From positions 1 through 62,329 of IMG/VR virus record IMGVR_UViG_3300036790_000194: a stretch of DNA of 62,329 nt; one strand, given 5' to 3'. The translations under genes were made by a program, and so were the position numbers. Shown piece after piece: positions 8,831-18,081 of the stretch. The stretch's first letter is position 1. Every line of letters starts with the position of its first letter. The notes beneath the pieces were generated by a model. It saw only the letters and a list, made by a program, of their open reading frames with translations. It did not search any database and was not told the DNA's origin. This DNA comes from a virus.

Positions 8831-11221
8831 TCAGTTATGCGCCCACGCGCCGTTTGACTGCCACCACCACTTGCCTTGCGACGGACTGAATTGCGCGCTC
8901 GGCGGCAAATTCGGCGGACGCTGCGGGATAGCAGGCGCAGTAGCAGGTGCCGTGCCGCCCGGCGTTCCATTCTGGCTCAAATCCGCACCAGCGTATTTTC
9001 GCGCTTGGCCAGTAATCCACGATGCGCGATCCGGGACGGCCTTCGTCGGGTCTTTGGGCGCGCCCGTGATGGGGTCAAGGAACGAGGAATTGTAATCACT
9101 CGCTGCACGGATCAGCGCCTCATTGGCGGAAGGCTTGCCGGATGGCTGCGCAGTGCGCGCATTGATGACGACGCCGGGGTGGAAGACCATCTCACCAGTT
9201 TGTTCATTCGCGATGTAAGCTCCCGGAACCTGCTTTCCGGTGGCAGGATCAATGCCCTGCCCCGGCGCGGGCGCGCCGAATTTCCCCTGACCGGCTCGCT
9301 CGCCAGCTATCTGCGCCATGAGAAGGCGGTCCTGTGCCATCTGGGCATCGTAGGCTGCCCTGTCTTTTTCGGCTTGACCACGATCCTCATGCTGCATGTC
9401 CGCCGCATCCTGCCGCTCACTTACACTGGACGTGCGATAGTCACTCATCATCTTGGCATTCAGTGCCGCCTCGGTCGGAATGCCAGTGTCGAGAATCTGT
9501 TGGTCGCCAGACGCATCGGGAGAGCGGATCATCACGGTAGCGCCGGAGTGATCCACAACAGGCGGTGTGTCGAGTTCGCGGCCATATTCGTTCGAGCCTT
9601 GCTGAAGCCCGCGCGCGACATTCTCCAAAGCATTGGGTGAACTGCCTGCCGCCATGGCAAGTCCCGCATCGGTGATCGCGCGCCATGGAGAAGGCTTCGC
9701 TGCCTGCCAGACAGGCTTTCCTTGTCCGTAATTTGTGACCTGTCCTTGCCATGAAGGCGGCGTTTCATCGGGCGTCATGGCCCGCGTTGGCGCACCTTGC
9801 GAAGCATCGGAAATCGCCGTCATGGGCTGATCGTCGGGGAATTGGATTGTGCCGCCATCGTCATAGTGCGGCCGGCCGCCATCGCGCATAAATGCAAGCG
9901 CGCCGAGTCCGCCCAGCGCGACGCCGCCGAGGTCATCCCAAAAGGATGCCCCATGCTGCTTCGGAGCCTGCGTCGATCCGGGTCCGCTGATAGGCACGGA
10001 CAGGGCATCGCGCACGCCCTGTGGAAGTTGCGTCGTTGTTGGGGCCGTTGTGTTCTGCACCTGCGGCAACGGGTTGAACCAGTTGCCCATCTGACTAGTC
10101 TGACTAGATGGCGGCTGTGCGTAAACCGACATATCGACTTGTGGGGTGGCAATTCCGGTCGGCCCTGTCGAACCGCCGCCTGCCAGGCTGCGGGGCATTC
10201 CTCCGGCAGATGCAATACCGTTCATCGGCATTCCATTCGGCATATGGCCAAGGCGCATGGCCAACATGGCAGACGGCTCCATCTCGACAGGGCCACCCAT
10301 CGCGCGATGTTGGATGCGTCCGCCTTTGGCGAACAATCCGGCCTGCCCAGCAATTCCTAACCCCGACATTCCAAGGCCCGCAAGCTGGCTTGCCGTGTTT
10401 GGTCCCGGCGTCGTGGTTGATGACGTTCCACCTGCCCCCGCTCCAGCACCCTCCACAAGCCCACCCAGCCAATTAAGCTGCTGGTACGGGTAGGCCTGCT
10501 GGGCCTGAAATTGCTCGTACGGGATGTTGAGTTGTTCCTGGCCCATTTGCTGTTGAAGCCCCCCGGCCTGCAAATTGGCTGACGCGCCCGTGAGCGTCGT
10601 ATTCAGGGCCTCTGGTCCAAGCATTCCCATGGCATAGGACGCATTCTGCGCGCCCTGATTTGTCGCCTGCTGGGCCTGCATTTGGGCTTGGTTCTGGGTG
10701 TTGAACTCGCCTTGGGCATTCGTGTACCCGGCATTTTCCAGACCTGCGATGACAGGTGCCTCAGCCGTTTGCTGCTGGCCGGCCAGAGACGATTGCGCGA
10801 TGGCTTGGCGATCCCCGCCTAAGGCCCCGGCACTCGCGATATTCCCCATAAGCCCACTTTGCTGCTGGGCGTTCTGGAGGTTCATCTGCTGCTCGGTCGA
10901 ATTCACCACATCGTTCTGATAGGGCGAGTAATACTGGCCGACGCTGTTTTGATTGTAGGCGTTCGACGTGATCGGCGTTGCACCTTGGGCCGCGTACTGG
11001 GCTGCTGAATTGATAAACGGCGCAGCCATGCCTTGCGCGTCTGAGATCGTATTGAAGGCCTGATTCTGCTGGGGGGTAAAACCCTGAACCAACGAACCCC
11101 CATATTGCTGCTGCGGCTGCTGGGCCTGCGAGAACCCGGCGTTTACGAGGTTCGTATACGCATTGAGGAATTGCTGCGGCGGCTGCGACGACGAAGTGGA
11201 TGTCTGATTTTTGGCCCCCAC
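8831..11221 (-). CDS. Large Gln-rich internal virion/ejection protein
   Basis: About 796 residues. GTG 11221 is preceded by GGGAG six bases upstream; a TTG two codons earlier is less likely. The first 260 residues are rich in Gln, Ala and Asn (QQPQQQYGG, QQNQAF) and predicted helical, followed by Gly-rich stretches with the motifs FAKGGRI, AMGGPV and DDGGTI, then a charged helical region (about 600-660, MQHEDRGQAEKDRAAYD). No enzymatic motif is visible. Its place between the polyvalent protein and a gp13-like protein fits an internal core or ejection protein of a podovirus. The C-terminal segment KWWWQSNGAW is Trp-rich, as often seen in such proteins. Confidence 0.6.
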   Translation of the reverse strand: MGAKNQTSTSSSQPPQQFLNAYTNLVNAGFSQAQQPQQQYGGSLVQGFTPQQNQAFNTISDAQGMAAPFINSAAQYAAQGATPITSNAYNQNSVGQYYSPYQNDVVNSTEQQMNLQNAQQQSGLMGNIASAGALGGDRQAIAQSSLAGQQQTAEAPVIAGLENAGYTNAQGEFNTQNQAQMQAQQATNQGAQNASYAMGMLGPEALNTTLTGASANLQAGGLQQQMGQEQLNIPYEQFQAQQAYPYQQLNWLGGLVEGAGAGAGGTSSTTTPGPNTASQLAGLGMSGLGIAGQAGLFAKGGRIQHRAMGGPVEMEPSAMLAMRLGHMPNGMPMNGIASAGGMPRSLAGGGSTGPTGIATPQVDMSVYAQPPSSQTSQMGNWFNPLPQVQNTTAPTTTQLPQGVRDALSVPISGPGSTQAPKQHGASFWDDLGGVALGGLGALAFMRDGGRPHYDDGGTIQFPDDQPMTAISDASQGAPTRAMTPDETPPSWQGQVTNYGQGKPVWQAAKPSPWRAITDAGLAMAAGSSPNALENVARGLQQGSNEYGRELDTPPVVDHSGATVMIRSPDASGDQQILDTGIPTEAALNAKMMSDYRTSSVSERQDAADMQHEDRGQAEKDRAAYDAQMAQDRLLMAQIAGERAGQGKFGAPAPGQGIDPATGKQVPGAYIANEQTGEMVFHPGVVINARTAQPSGKPSANEALIRAASDYNSSFLDPITGAPKDPTKAVPDRASWITGQARKYAGADLSQNGTPGGTAPATAPAIPQRPPNLPPSAQFSPSQGKWWWQSNGAWAHN

Positions 11222-11287
11222 GCGCAACTCCCAAGGTCAATTTCGAGGTGTTGCATGAATATCACAAGCGGAGAAAATCGCGAAGCC

Positions 11288-11761
11288 CTAACGTCGAGTC
11301 CAGAATGTGCCCCCTATCTGCTGTCCGTACCGCCCCCAAAGGCGCAATTTGGCTGGAAGCCGATTCAGGCTCAGGACGGTGTTCTCAAGCACGATATCGT
11401 AGCCCACGCGGTTCGCCATATCTTCGCGGTGCCACGCGGCAAATTGAAATAATTCATCCGCGAAATCAGACGCCCGCTCATCCGGGTTGACGAATAGCCA
11501 GACCTGACTCAGCATCCATTCGCTGGTGAACCATGGTTTGACGGCCTGAATCCCTATCGAGGCGGCAATGCCGTATTCGCCGTCGATGATGCCCGCGATA
11601 CCGTTCTCGCCTCGGCAGATTTTGCCGACCGTGCGCGCGACATCCACCCTATCGACTGGAAGCCCAAGCGAATTATCCGCTTCCAGATCGAGGACGAGTT
11701 GCTCATAAAGCGCGGTGACATCGGTTGTGGTCGCGATGCGGACGGAAGCAGGCTGCTCCAC
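11288..11761 (-). CDS. GNAT-fold internal virion protein (T7 gp13-like)
   Basis: 157 residues from a GTG at 11761 with GAGGTAG upstream. The sequence fits the GNAT-like fold of T7 gp13-type internal virion proteins: an N-terminal strand/helix (ASVRIATTTDVTALYEQL), a central beta-hairpin (GIAGIIDGEYGIAASIGI) and a C-terminal helix with the aromatic block LRLWGRYGQQIGGTFWTRR. The acetyl-CoA loop (R/Q-x-x-G-x-G/A) is not convincing, so catalysis is doubtful. It lies with other candidate ejected proteins, supporting a role in the internal head core. Confidence 0.65.
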   Translation of the reverse strand: MEQPASVRIATTTDVTALYEQLVLDLEADNSLGLPVDRVDVARTVGKICRGENGIAGIIDGEYGIAASIGIQAVKPWFTSEWMLSQVWLFVNPDERASDFADELFQFAAWHREDMANRVGYDIVLENTVLSLNRLPAKLRLWGRYGQQIGGTFWTRR

Positions 11762-11767
11762 AAATCT

Positions 11768-12655
11768 CTACCTCTTCGGTTCTGGCGCTGATTTCAAGAA
11801 CTTCATCTGGTGCTTGCGTACGCGGCTGACAAGCTCTCGCATCGCTTCATGTCCGGCCGCAAGATCGGTTCGAGCCTTGGATTTCCCAAGCTTACGCATC
11901 CGATGCCCAATCTTCTCCACGTCATTGCGATGCACGACCATCTCGCCACCGGCAAGGATGACATCAGATAAGGGTTCGCGACCACCGCGAGAATATCCAA
12001 TATCGGGCAATTGCGTGACAAGATCAGAGGCATTCACCTGCGGTCCCATAGACTGAAGAGCAGAATCGCTAAGCGCCTGTATTGGTACGGAAGATGAAAC
12101 GGGCGCCGGCGAAGTCGATGCCGGACTACCGGCGAACTGCGGCGGCGCACCGCCAACTGACGACGGCGTTTGTGAGGATTGGCTTTCAGCGCGCGGCGGA
12201 TTCGGGATGTTGTGCCCGCGTCCATGCGGTGCCGCTCCCGCACCATAAGGCGCAGGCGAGCCAATAATCTCGTTCATCATGCGAGCGCCAGCGAGAGAGT
12301 TGCCCTGCCCCAAGCCAGACACGACATCGGCAGGCACGACGAATGAATCCGCCGCAACGCTCATCGGTAGCCGATCCGTGCGTCCAGATGTATCGCTGGC
12401 GATGAAGCCACCGGGATGGTACTGGGAATCGTAACCAGCATTCCTCATTTCGGCGCGCTCAACCATCGGATCGCCGCTCGCCGAAAATCCACCGGACGCG
12501 AGATGTTGTGCGTCCGCTATGCCGCCAGACGCGCGCCCGCGGTGGAAATTACTTTCCGCAATCGCCACGATTTGCTCGTGCGAACGCGGGCGAGAGCCGT
12601 GGTGGGCAAGCTCGTGGATCGCTTCCGCCACCGGCTCGCCTTTACGCAGCGGCAT
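11768..12655 (-). CDS. Structural protein with DUF6496-like N-terminus
   Basis: ATG 12655 (MPLRKGEPVAEAIHEL) overlaps the previous stop by 14 nt; the in-frame extension to 12739 only overlaps the neighbouring gene. The first 45 residues resemble the DUF6496 pattern of phage proteins (MPLxKG, a helix, then IVAIAESNFHRGRA). A Gly/Pro-rich linker with ASGGIA and ASGGF motifs follows, then a compact domain (GEMVVHRNDVEKIGHRMRKLG) and a basic helical C-terminus. Probably an internal virion or head-tail accessory protein; no enzyme signature seen. Confidence 0.55.
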   Translation of the reverse strand: MPLRKGEPVAEAIHELAHHGSRPRSHEQIVAIAESNFHRGRASGGIADAQHLASGGFSASGDPMVERAEMRNAGYDSQYHPGGFIASDTSGRTDRLPMSVAADSFVVPADVVSGLGQGNSLAGARMMNEIIGSPAPYGAGAAPHGRGHNIPNPPRAESQSSQTPSSVGGAPPQFAGSPASTSPAPVSSSVPIQALSDSALQSMGPQVNASDLVTQLPDIGYSRGGREPLSDVILAGGEMVVHRNDVEKIGHRMRKLGKSKARTDLAAGHEAMRELVSRVRKHQMKFLKSAPEPKR

Positions 12656-12977
12656 GTTCCGCCTTCCCAAAGATATCTTCGGCGGTGGCCTCCCGGACTG
12701 GAGCGTCCGGTTCAGGCTCTGGCGCTTCTTCCGCCGCATCCAGTTCGCTTTGCGGGACCGCGTACCAGCCTTTGAGATTCATGGGCTGGCCGACCTGATA
12801 GCGGCACGGGATGAAATCACCCTTTTTGTACGGGTGGCTTTTCGATCCGGTCGTGAAATGCTCAAGCTGGGCGATGACCATTTGCGGACTGACGACTTTG
12901 ACGATCTTCCCGCGCGTGCGCTCATCGGGCAATTCAACGGTGATGATATCGTCGATTTTTGGCTGGTAGTCCGACAT
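12642..12977 (-). CDS. Small phage structural protein, SH3-like N-terminus
   Basis: 111 residues. The first 85 residues have alternating hydrophobic strands (IDDIITVELPDERTRGKIV, QMVIAQLEHF, DFIPCRYQVG) suggesting a small beta-barrel; the C-terminus is acidic and Pro/Glu-rich (AAEEAPEPEPDAPV). It is coupled by overlap to the DUF6496-like gene. I do not recognise a family. Confidence 0.5.
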   Translation of the reverse strand: MSDYQPKIDDIITVELPDERTRGKIVKVVSPQMVIAQLEHFTTGSKSHPYKKGDFIPCRYQVGQPMNLKGWYAVPQSELDAAEEAPEPEPDAPVREATAEDIFGKAEHAAA

Positions 12978-13006
12978 GGGCAGGCCTCAAGAGGTACGAA
13001 AGCTTA

Positions 13007-13438
13007 CTACGATTGCGACTGAATCAGCAAATTCGCTCCATCGATCACATAGGTTTTCACCTTCCAGTTCGACGATAGCGTATCGCTCGCCCCCCCGAGA
13101 ATGGTCTGGCCGCCAGACGGCAGCACCGTGATATGGTCGGCCCCGGCGATCCCTGCTCCATCAGCAACCCCCCATGGCCCTCCGCTCGACGGTAGCGTGA
13201 CATTGATTGCAGCCGCAACAGTTTGGCGGATCACGAACAGGCCGGAGGCGACGTTGGGAAACGCCGTGGCGATATTCAAATCCCCAGCCTGCGTCCACGG
13301 ATAGACTTGAAATGGTTCCAGTCCACCAGTGCCCAAGCTCGCCACAATCTTCTGCAAAAGCTGCAAAAGCTGGTTGAATTGAGCCTGACTGCCAGCGGCT
13401 TGGCCGAGGTTTGTGAGTGGCGACCCGATTCCGCTCAT
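13007..13438 (-). CDS. Small beta-rich tail-associated protein
   Basis: 143 residues; ATG 13438 overlaps the stop of the tail-hub gene (ATGA). The first 35 residues form an amphipathic helix (QLLQLLQKIVASL). The rest is beta-rich and ends with a repeated-strand C-terminus. It resembles small phage proteins that follow the tail hub (a needle or hub-plug role is possible). No motif is diagnostic. Confidence 0.45.
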   Translation of the reverse strand: MSGIGSPLTNLGQAAGSQAQFNQLLQLLQKIVASLGTGGLEPFQVYPWTQAGDLNIATAFPNVASGLFVIRQTVAAAINVTLPSSGGPWGVADGAGIAGADHITVLPSGGQTILGGASDTLSSNWKVKTYVIDGANLLIQSQS

Positions 13439-15519
13439 GGACGTTTTCCAGCCTGCGTCGCCGTATAGCGAGTGTTGCCGAGCCGCCAGAAACTACCGAG
13501 TCCAGACGACGAAATCTGGATCGAGAAGAACCTGCCGCGCGCCCGCACGATCTGAAACGGCGGACCAGCCGCGGGCGTCCACAAATAAGGCCCGTAGGTT
13601 CTGACGGGGCCGATAGGATAATCTTGCGCGAACACCGTGATTTGAACGGTCTGGTCCCCGCCCTGGGCGATGAAGTCCGCTGACAGCCGCTCCATGAAGC
13701 CGAGAAGCGTGCCCTCCTGAATGGAAAACCATCCGGTTCGCACCGATGAAAGCAGTGCCCCCCCATCGGCATCATTGGAAGTCTCATGCTGCTGCAGAAG
13801 GCTGGAAGGATCACTCCCAATAGGCGCACCTAATACATTGTCATCTACCCATGCAGTACGGGCAGACTGAGCGGGCTGGCTGTTCACGATATCATCGTAT
13901 GTCCACGAATTCTCACGGATGTTGTATGTGATCCGCGCATCGACTTCGCCGCTACCGGATGCTGAAGGAAACGCCCAGCTTATTTCCTGAAACCACGAGT
14001 TAACCTGACAGTTCGTTTTGTCGATCTGAAGACGGTTCAGGTTGCGCCATAATTTATCCCACACCGGACATGGAATCATCTGGATGCTGTTGCCATCGAA
14101 CGTGAAGAACCCATTCGATGAAATCCAGTAAACCAGATTGCGGTAGACGCCCGCGCCACGCGCAGCCACCAGATCGACGCCGACCGCAATCTTGTTGAAG
14201 CCCCAGACGAGTTCTGAAAGCCCCGTGCCGCCCAAATATGTCATCAGCCACATTTCAATGTCGGTCCAGATGACATTGAAGTTTGGCGAGGAAATCCCGC
14301 CAACCAGCCGAGAACCGGATGGCACGCGATAAGAACCTGCCTGATTGGTCGATTTCGGATACCAGTCGGTGAAGTCCTGTGAGTCGCACCAGCGCAGCAG
14401 CAAGGGATCAAACTGGTTGTTCACGACATCATCGACGCCGAGCGCGATGACCATTTGCTGCGGAGCGGAGACAAAGGAGACATTCACTTCTTCAGGCGGC
14501 GATTGCGCGCCGGGAAAATTGATCGCATCGAGCGGCACCGCGACGGGTGAACCAATGGGCGGTTGCCACACGTAGAGGGGCGAGCCGGTATAGTTGCCGA
14601 TCAAGTCCTGTCCGAAATTGTCCAGAAACCATTGCCGGAGCGGAAGCGTCACAGTGCCCTGATAGCCAACACCATATGGGCCTTGACCATATGGCCCTTG
14701 GCCATACCCCCCCGCCTGCACAACCACCGCAGATGAGAGTCCGCTCGCGATCAGATACTGAATCTGTGCATTGCCGCCGTTTTCTCCTGTGGGGCCTGAA
14801 TTCGCATTCGCGTGTCCGCCCGGTTGAATCTGGAATGTGTTTGGGTCCAGAACATGCGAGACAGTGTAATTGCCGAGCAGCGTGAACCCGCCGATGACAA
14901 GCTGAACCTGAACGGCAAAGATTGCGCTCGCGCTGAGGCCGTGGTTGGGCAGCGAGACGTTGACGTTGGGAAGTCCAAAAAACACCTGAAACGTCGGAAC
15001 CGCGCCTCCGCTCGTGACAGATGAAGTGGCGTTGGACGCGGCAATAATCTGGTAATCGTTTGCATCGAGTGATGTCGATATTTGATACAGGCCTTGCAGG
15101 ATCAGTCCGCCAACAGAAACCGGAATGATGAGATTGATCCAATCGCCTTGCGCGGCCCCATTGGCATTCGGATCATTGATGGTAACGACATTGCTTCCCA
15201 TCGTAGTGGAAAACTTGACGGCTGGATTTGTCGTCTGCCGGATAGGCGTTATATCATAGAGCGCGCCGCCGTAATAAATCTCCAGCCGCTGGTCCGTCCC
15301 GCAGGCGAGATAAGGATTGGCGTTGAGGTCAGCCCATGCGTGCATGCCACGGCAAATTCCGGTCAGCGGCGTCGCCGTCAAATGGAGCCAACCACCCAGT
15401 TTCTGAGGTAGCCCCTCGAAGAACCTAACATTCTGACTGAAGCTAAAGCCAGCCTCATTCAAAAGCGGAGATTGCTCGACATCAATTCCAGGCTGCATTT
15501 TGAGAGAGGCGTAAGGCAT
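13435..15519 (-). CDS. Tail hub/nozzle protein (P22 gp10-like) with two FCCH-like insertions
   Basis: 694 residues. The start (MPYASLKMQPGID, then FSFSQNVRFFEGLPQKLGGW) and the repeated WISSNGFFTFDG, EISWAFPSA and ITYNIRENSWTYD blades are typical of the beta-propeller tail-stabilisation/nozzle protein of short-tailed phages (P22 gp10, T7 gp12 type). Residues about 108-158 and 183-232 are two copies of a small domain with the pattern NxVxxPxHGL, VGGxxLxGxY, DxNxFQI, which is also inserted in the adaptor protein encoded at 18082-19083. A Gly/Tyr repeat (YGQGPYGQGPYG) follows. The protein would close the tail below the adaptor ring. Confidence 0.75.
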   Translation of the reverse strand: MPYASLKMQPGIDVEQSPLLNEAGFSFSQNVRFFEGLPQKLGGWLHLTATPLTGICRGMHAWADLNANPYLACGTDQRLEIYYGGALYDITPIRQTTNPAVKFSTTMGSNVVTINDPNANGAAQGDWINLIIPVSVGGLILQGLYQISTSLDANDYQIIAASNATSSVTSGGAVPTFQVFFGLPNVNVSLPNHGLSASAIFAVQVQLVIGGFTLLGNYTVSHVLDPNTFQIQPGGHANANSGPTGENGGNAQIQYLIASGLSSAVVVQAGGYGQGPYGQGPYGVGYQGTVTLPLRQWFLDNFGQDLIGNYTGSPLYVWQPPIGSPVAVPLDAINFPGAQSPPEEVNVSFVSAPQQMVIALGVDDVVNNQFDPLLLRWCDSQDFTDWYPKSTNQAGSYRVPSGSRLVGGISSPNFNVIWTDIEMWLMTYLGGTGLSELVWGFNKIAVGVDLVAARGAGVYRNLVYWISSNGFFTFDGNSIQMIPCPVWDKLWRNLNRLQIDKTNCQVNSWFQEISWAFPSASGSGEVDARITYNIRENSWTYDDIVNSQPAQSARTAWVDDNVLGAPIGSDPSSLLQQHETSNDADGGALLSSVRTGWFSIQEGTLLGFMERLSADFIAQGGDQTVQITVFAQDYPIGPVRTYGPYLWTPAAGPPFQIVRARGRFFSIQISSSGLGSFWRLGNTRYTATQAGKRP

Positions 15520-15520
15520 A

Positions 15521-16267
15521 TTACGCCGCTTTCAGGCCGGCAGTCGGCTTCGTCTGGCGCGGGAACATGTCGGCGTATTTCTTGCGCGCCTCTTCCACGG
15601 CGGCAGACTGGAGCATTTCCTGATATTGCATGTCGTACGATTTCACCAAATCTGGATCGCGCTGGTAATCGGCAAACCATCTCATGCTGAGAGTGACATA
15701 CAGATCGGGCAAATTCAGCGTCAAGAAATTCGTGGTGTTGGTGGCCGACAATTCCACGAAGCGTTGCGTTCCGACCACCTCAAAGCCATAGGCCTGATCG
15801 GGTGCGGGGCCGACGAGAAACGTATTGCCGTCATTGACAGTCCATTGCACGGGACCGATATTTGCACCTAGTGACGCATCGCTTGGCCATGCAAAATCAA
15901 GGGCTGCGCGATTGACGAATTCCAGTGGCGCTTGCGCAGTTCCGCCCCCACCATAGGCACCGGAGCCATAAGCATTCTGGCCGTAGCCAGTTCCACCCGT
16001 TATAGGCCTGATCGAACTCACGACGACGAATTTCCCGTAGGTCGTGGGGAAAGTCTGGAGGCGTTGGTTGGGAACAAACGCCGCGTTATTATCCGTCACG
16101 ATAGTGTTGAGAAAATCCAGATCGCGCTGGAGGCGCAATTCCGTGTAGTCGATGGCGTTCGGATAGATCGTGTCGAATGCCGTGCCGGTCGGGGTGGCCG
16201 ACGAAGGGCTAACTATTAGGTATTCCAATAGCGTGCAGACCGCCTGAATCCAACCTTTGTAATCCAC
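15521..16267 (-). CDS. Tail accessory/adaptor-type protein
   Basis: 248 residues from GTG 16267. It begins with a helix (YKGWIQAVCTLLEYLIV), has the helical segment YTELRLQRDLDFLNTIV, and ends with WFADYQRDPDLVKSYDMQYQ and a basic tail. The YxxMLxxA C-terminal helix resembles gp4/adaptor-family proteins of short-tailed phages. It lies directly upstream of the tail-hub gene, with a single untranslated base between stop and start. Confidence 0.55.
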   Translation of the reverse strand: MDYKGWIQAVCTLLEYLIVSPSSATPTGTAFDTIYPNAIDYTELRLQRDLDFLNTIVTDNNAAFVPNQRLQTFPTTYGKFVVVSSIRPITGGTGYGQNAYGSGAYGGGGTAQAPLEFVNRAALDFAWPSDASLGANIGPVQWTVNDGNTFLVGPAPDQAYGFEVVGTQRFVELSATNTTNFLTLNLPDLYVTLSMRWFADYQRDPDLVKSYDMQYQEMLQSAAVEEARKKYADMFPRQTKPTAGLKAA

Positions 16268-16268
16268 G

Positions 16269-17756
16269 TCACAGCACCCAGCTTACCAGCACGGCACCAT
16301 TGCCGCCTGTACCACCCGTCACGTCCGAGCCGCCGCGCATACCACCTGCCCCGCCAGCGCCAAGGCCATTTGCGCTTCCGCCATTGCCGGTCGTGGCCGC
16401 AATGCAGAGTGCACCGCCACCGGTTCCGAACGAAGAATTCCCGCCGCCACCCGAACAACCCGTCGTCGCGTTGGAATAGCCTGCCTGCCCGTAGCCGCCC
16501 GGAGCCTGCGCGGATATGACATTCGTCCACGCCAAGGCAAGTCCGGTTGCACCAGCCGTCGCCACATTGGCGTTGAGGCGATTACCTTGCGAGATCGAAA
16601 CCCTGCTCGCATCAGGAGAACTATTGCCCGGCAAGCCGCCTTTCGCGACGACAATGCTTGTGGCCGCATAGGTGAGTGTGGTGTCACCACCAGTATTGGC
16701 CGATGTTGCGCCACCACCGACACTCACCGTGACGGTCTGTCCGGCAGTAAAGCCGCTAAAGTCCGCAATGACTTCGGATCCCGCCATGCCTCCGGCACCG
16801 GCAGCGCCGGATGATGTCGTCCCTGCGCCGCCACCACCGCCGCCGCCAATGGCGTGAAACCGAAACACAGTCGCCGTTGTAGCTGCGGCAGGAATCGTAA
16901 AGCTGCCATTGGAAGTGATGAGTTGTTCGTTGAGGACCGGGATTACAGTTGCGGAGGGCGATGCCGAAGCCCCGCTTTCATTGGCCAGCATTGTGCCATT
17001 CGCGATTGCTGCAAGGCCCGCTGCCGGAAGTTGCTGAAACGTCGGGTCCGCCGATGCACCATTGGACAGAAGCGCGTAGCCACTCGTGCCTGCAGCGGTC
17101 GGATTGACACCTGCCGTTCCGGCCCCGACGAGAACACCGTGGTTGGTGAGCGTCGCGCGTCCCGTGCCCCCTTGCGGCGCACTCAATGGAGTCGTGAGGC
17201 CAGCAAGTGATGTGATGTCCGAGTTGGCACCAGAAGCCGCCGCTCCCATGCCGAGCGTATCGACAGCGCGATGGACGTTTGTGCCATCGCTGATGAGCAG
17301 CGCGCGTCCGCCTTGGGGGATGGAAATAACCGTCCCGGCAGGATTTCCCGTGCCGTCATTCGCACCCGCGCCGAGCGTGAAGGCCCCGGTCGTGCCATTG
17401 AACACGGTGAATAGTTCGCAGCCGCCTTGCGGGTACAGAACGTCGATATTTCCCGTCAATGTGCCGGTTAAGATGAAACTCATATGCCGGGATTGGTCCG
17501 CAGCGCCATTGGCGACCGTCAGGACGACGTTGGAATTGCCTGCTACCGACAGGCTCAGAGTCGAACCAACGGCAGCGTCGATCAGCGTACGGCCCGTATT
17601 CTCAAGCGTGCCCCATGTGTTGGTGACAGAGGGGTCGCCCGGCTGAGGCTGTGGCATTCTGACGCAAGCCGAGAACGTAGTTGCCGCATTTACGGGAGCT
17701 GAAAGTATGCCAGCCAACATAGCGACGCTTAAAGCTGCGGTGACGAGATGTTTCAT
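16269..17756 (-). CDS. Secreted glycine-rich tail fibre/adhesin
   Basis: 495 residues; AGGGATAA precedes ATG 17756. It starts with a signal peptide (MKHLVTAALSVAMLAG, cleavage near VNAA). The middle has a tail-fibre pattern (NTWGTLENTGRTLIDAAVG, LTGNIDVLYPQGGCE, then PQGGTGRATLTNHGVL, a motif seen in phage tail fibres). From about residue 300 it is a glycine-rich adhesin domain (GGGGGGAGTTSSG, GGYGQAGY, GAGGAGGMRGG), reminiscent of the polyglycine-sandwich receptor-binding domains of T-even gp38-type adhesins. The likely role is receptor binding. It lies among tail genes, away from the other secreted spikes. Confidence 0.7.
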   Translation of the reverse strand: MKHLVTAALSVAMLAGILSAPVNAATTFSACVRMPQPQPGDPSVTNTWGTLENTGRTLIDAAVGSTLSLSVAGNSNVVLTVANGAADQSRHMSFILTGTLTGNIDVLYPQGGCELFTVFNGTTGAFTLGAGANDGTGNPAGTVISIPQGGRALLISDGTNVHRAVDTLGMGAAASGANSDITSLAGLTTPLSAPQGGTGRATLTNHGVLVGAGTAGVNPTAAGTSGYALLSNGASADPTFQQLPAAGLAAIANGTMLANESGASASPSATVIPVLNEQLITSNGSFTIPAAATTATVFRFHAIGGGGGGGAGTTSSGAAGAGGMAGSEVIADFSGFTAGQTVTVSVGGGATSANTGGDTTLTYAATSIVVAKGGLPGNSSPDASRVSISQGNRLNANVATAGATGLALAWTNVISAQAPGGYGQAGYSNATTGCSGGGGNSSFGTGGGALCIAATTGNGGSANGLGAGGAGGMRGGSDVTGGTGGNGAVLVSWVL

Positions 17757-17763
17757 TTATCCC

Positions 17764-18078
17764 TCATTCGTCCGGTAAGATTTCGCTGATAGACGGCACC
17801 GCAGTGCCACCCTGATTTTGCGTGCCGTAACTCGTCGGGCGCGCGTTAAGAATAGGCTTCGGTTCTGGGCCGAGAACAACCGGCTGCAGGAATTCAGATG
17901 GTTTGTCGAGATAATCGCGACCGATCAAGTGGCCCTGATTGACCAAAGCGAAGCCGCTATATTGGTACTGCCAGTCCAGATCGTCGAGATAAAGCAAAAA
18001 TCCCGTGCGATCACACACGCCAACGGCGCGCGGCTTGTAGATATCGACTGGGCATTTTATATTGTGGGGAAGCACCAT
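17764..18078 (-). CDS. Small conserved tail-region protein
   Basis: 104 residues between the adaptor and the secreted fibre. The N-terminus PHNIKCPVDIYKPRAVGVCDRTGFLLYLDDLDW contains two cysteines and a repeated CxR-type turn, suggesting a small metal-binding or rubredoxin-like knuckle; the rest is extended and Pro-rich (PVVLGPEPKPI). Function unknown; probably a virion component by position. Confidence 0.5.
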   Translation of the reverse strand: MVLPHNIKCPVDIYKPRAVGVCDRTGFLLYLDDLDWQYQYSGFALVNQGHLIGRDYLDKPSEFLQPVVLGPEPKPILNARPTSYGTQNQGGTAVPSISEILPDE

Positions 18079-18081
18079 ATT

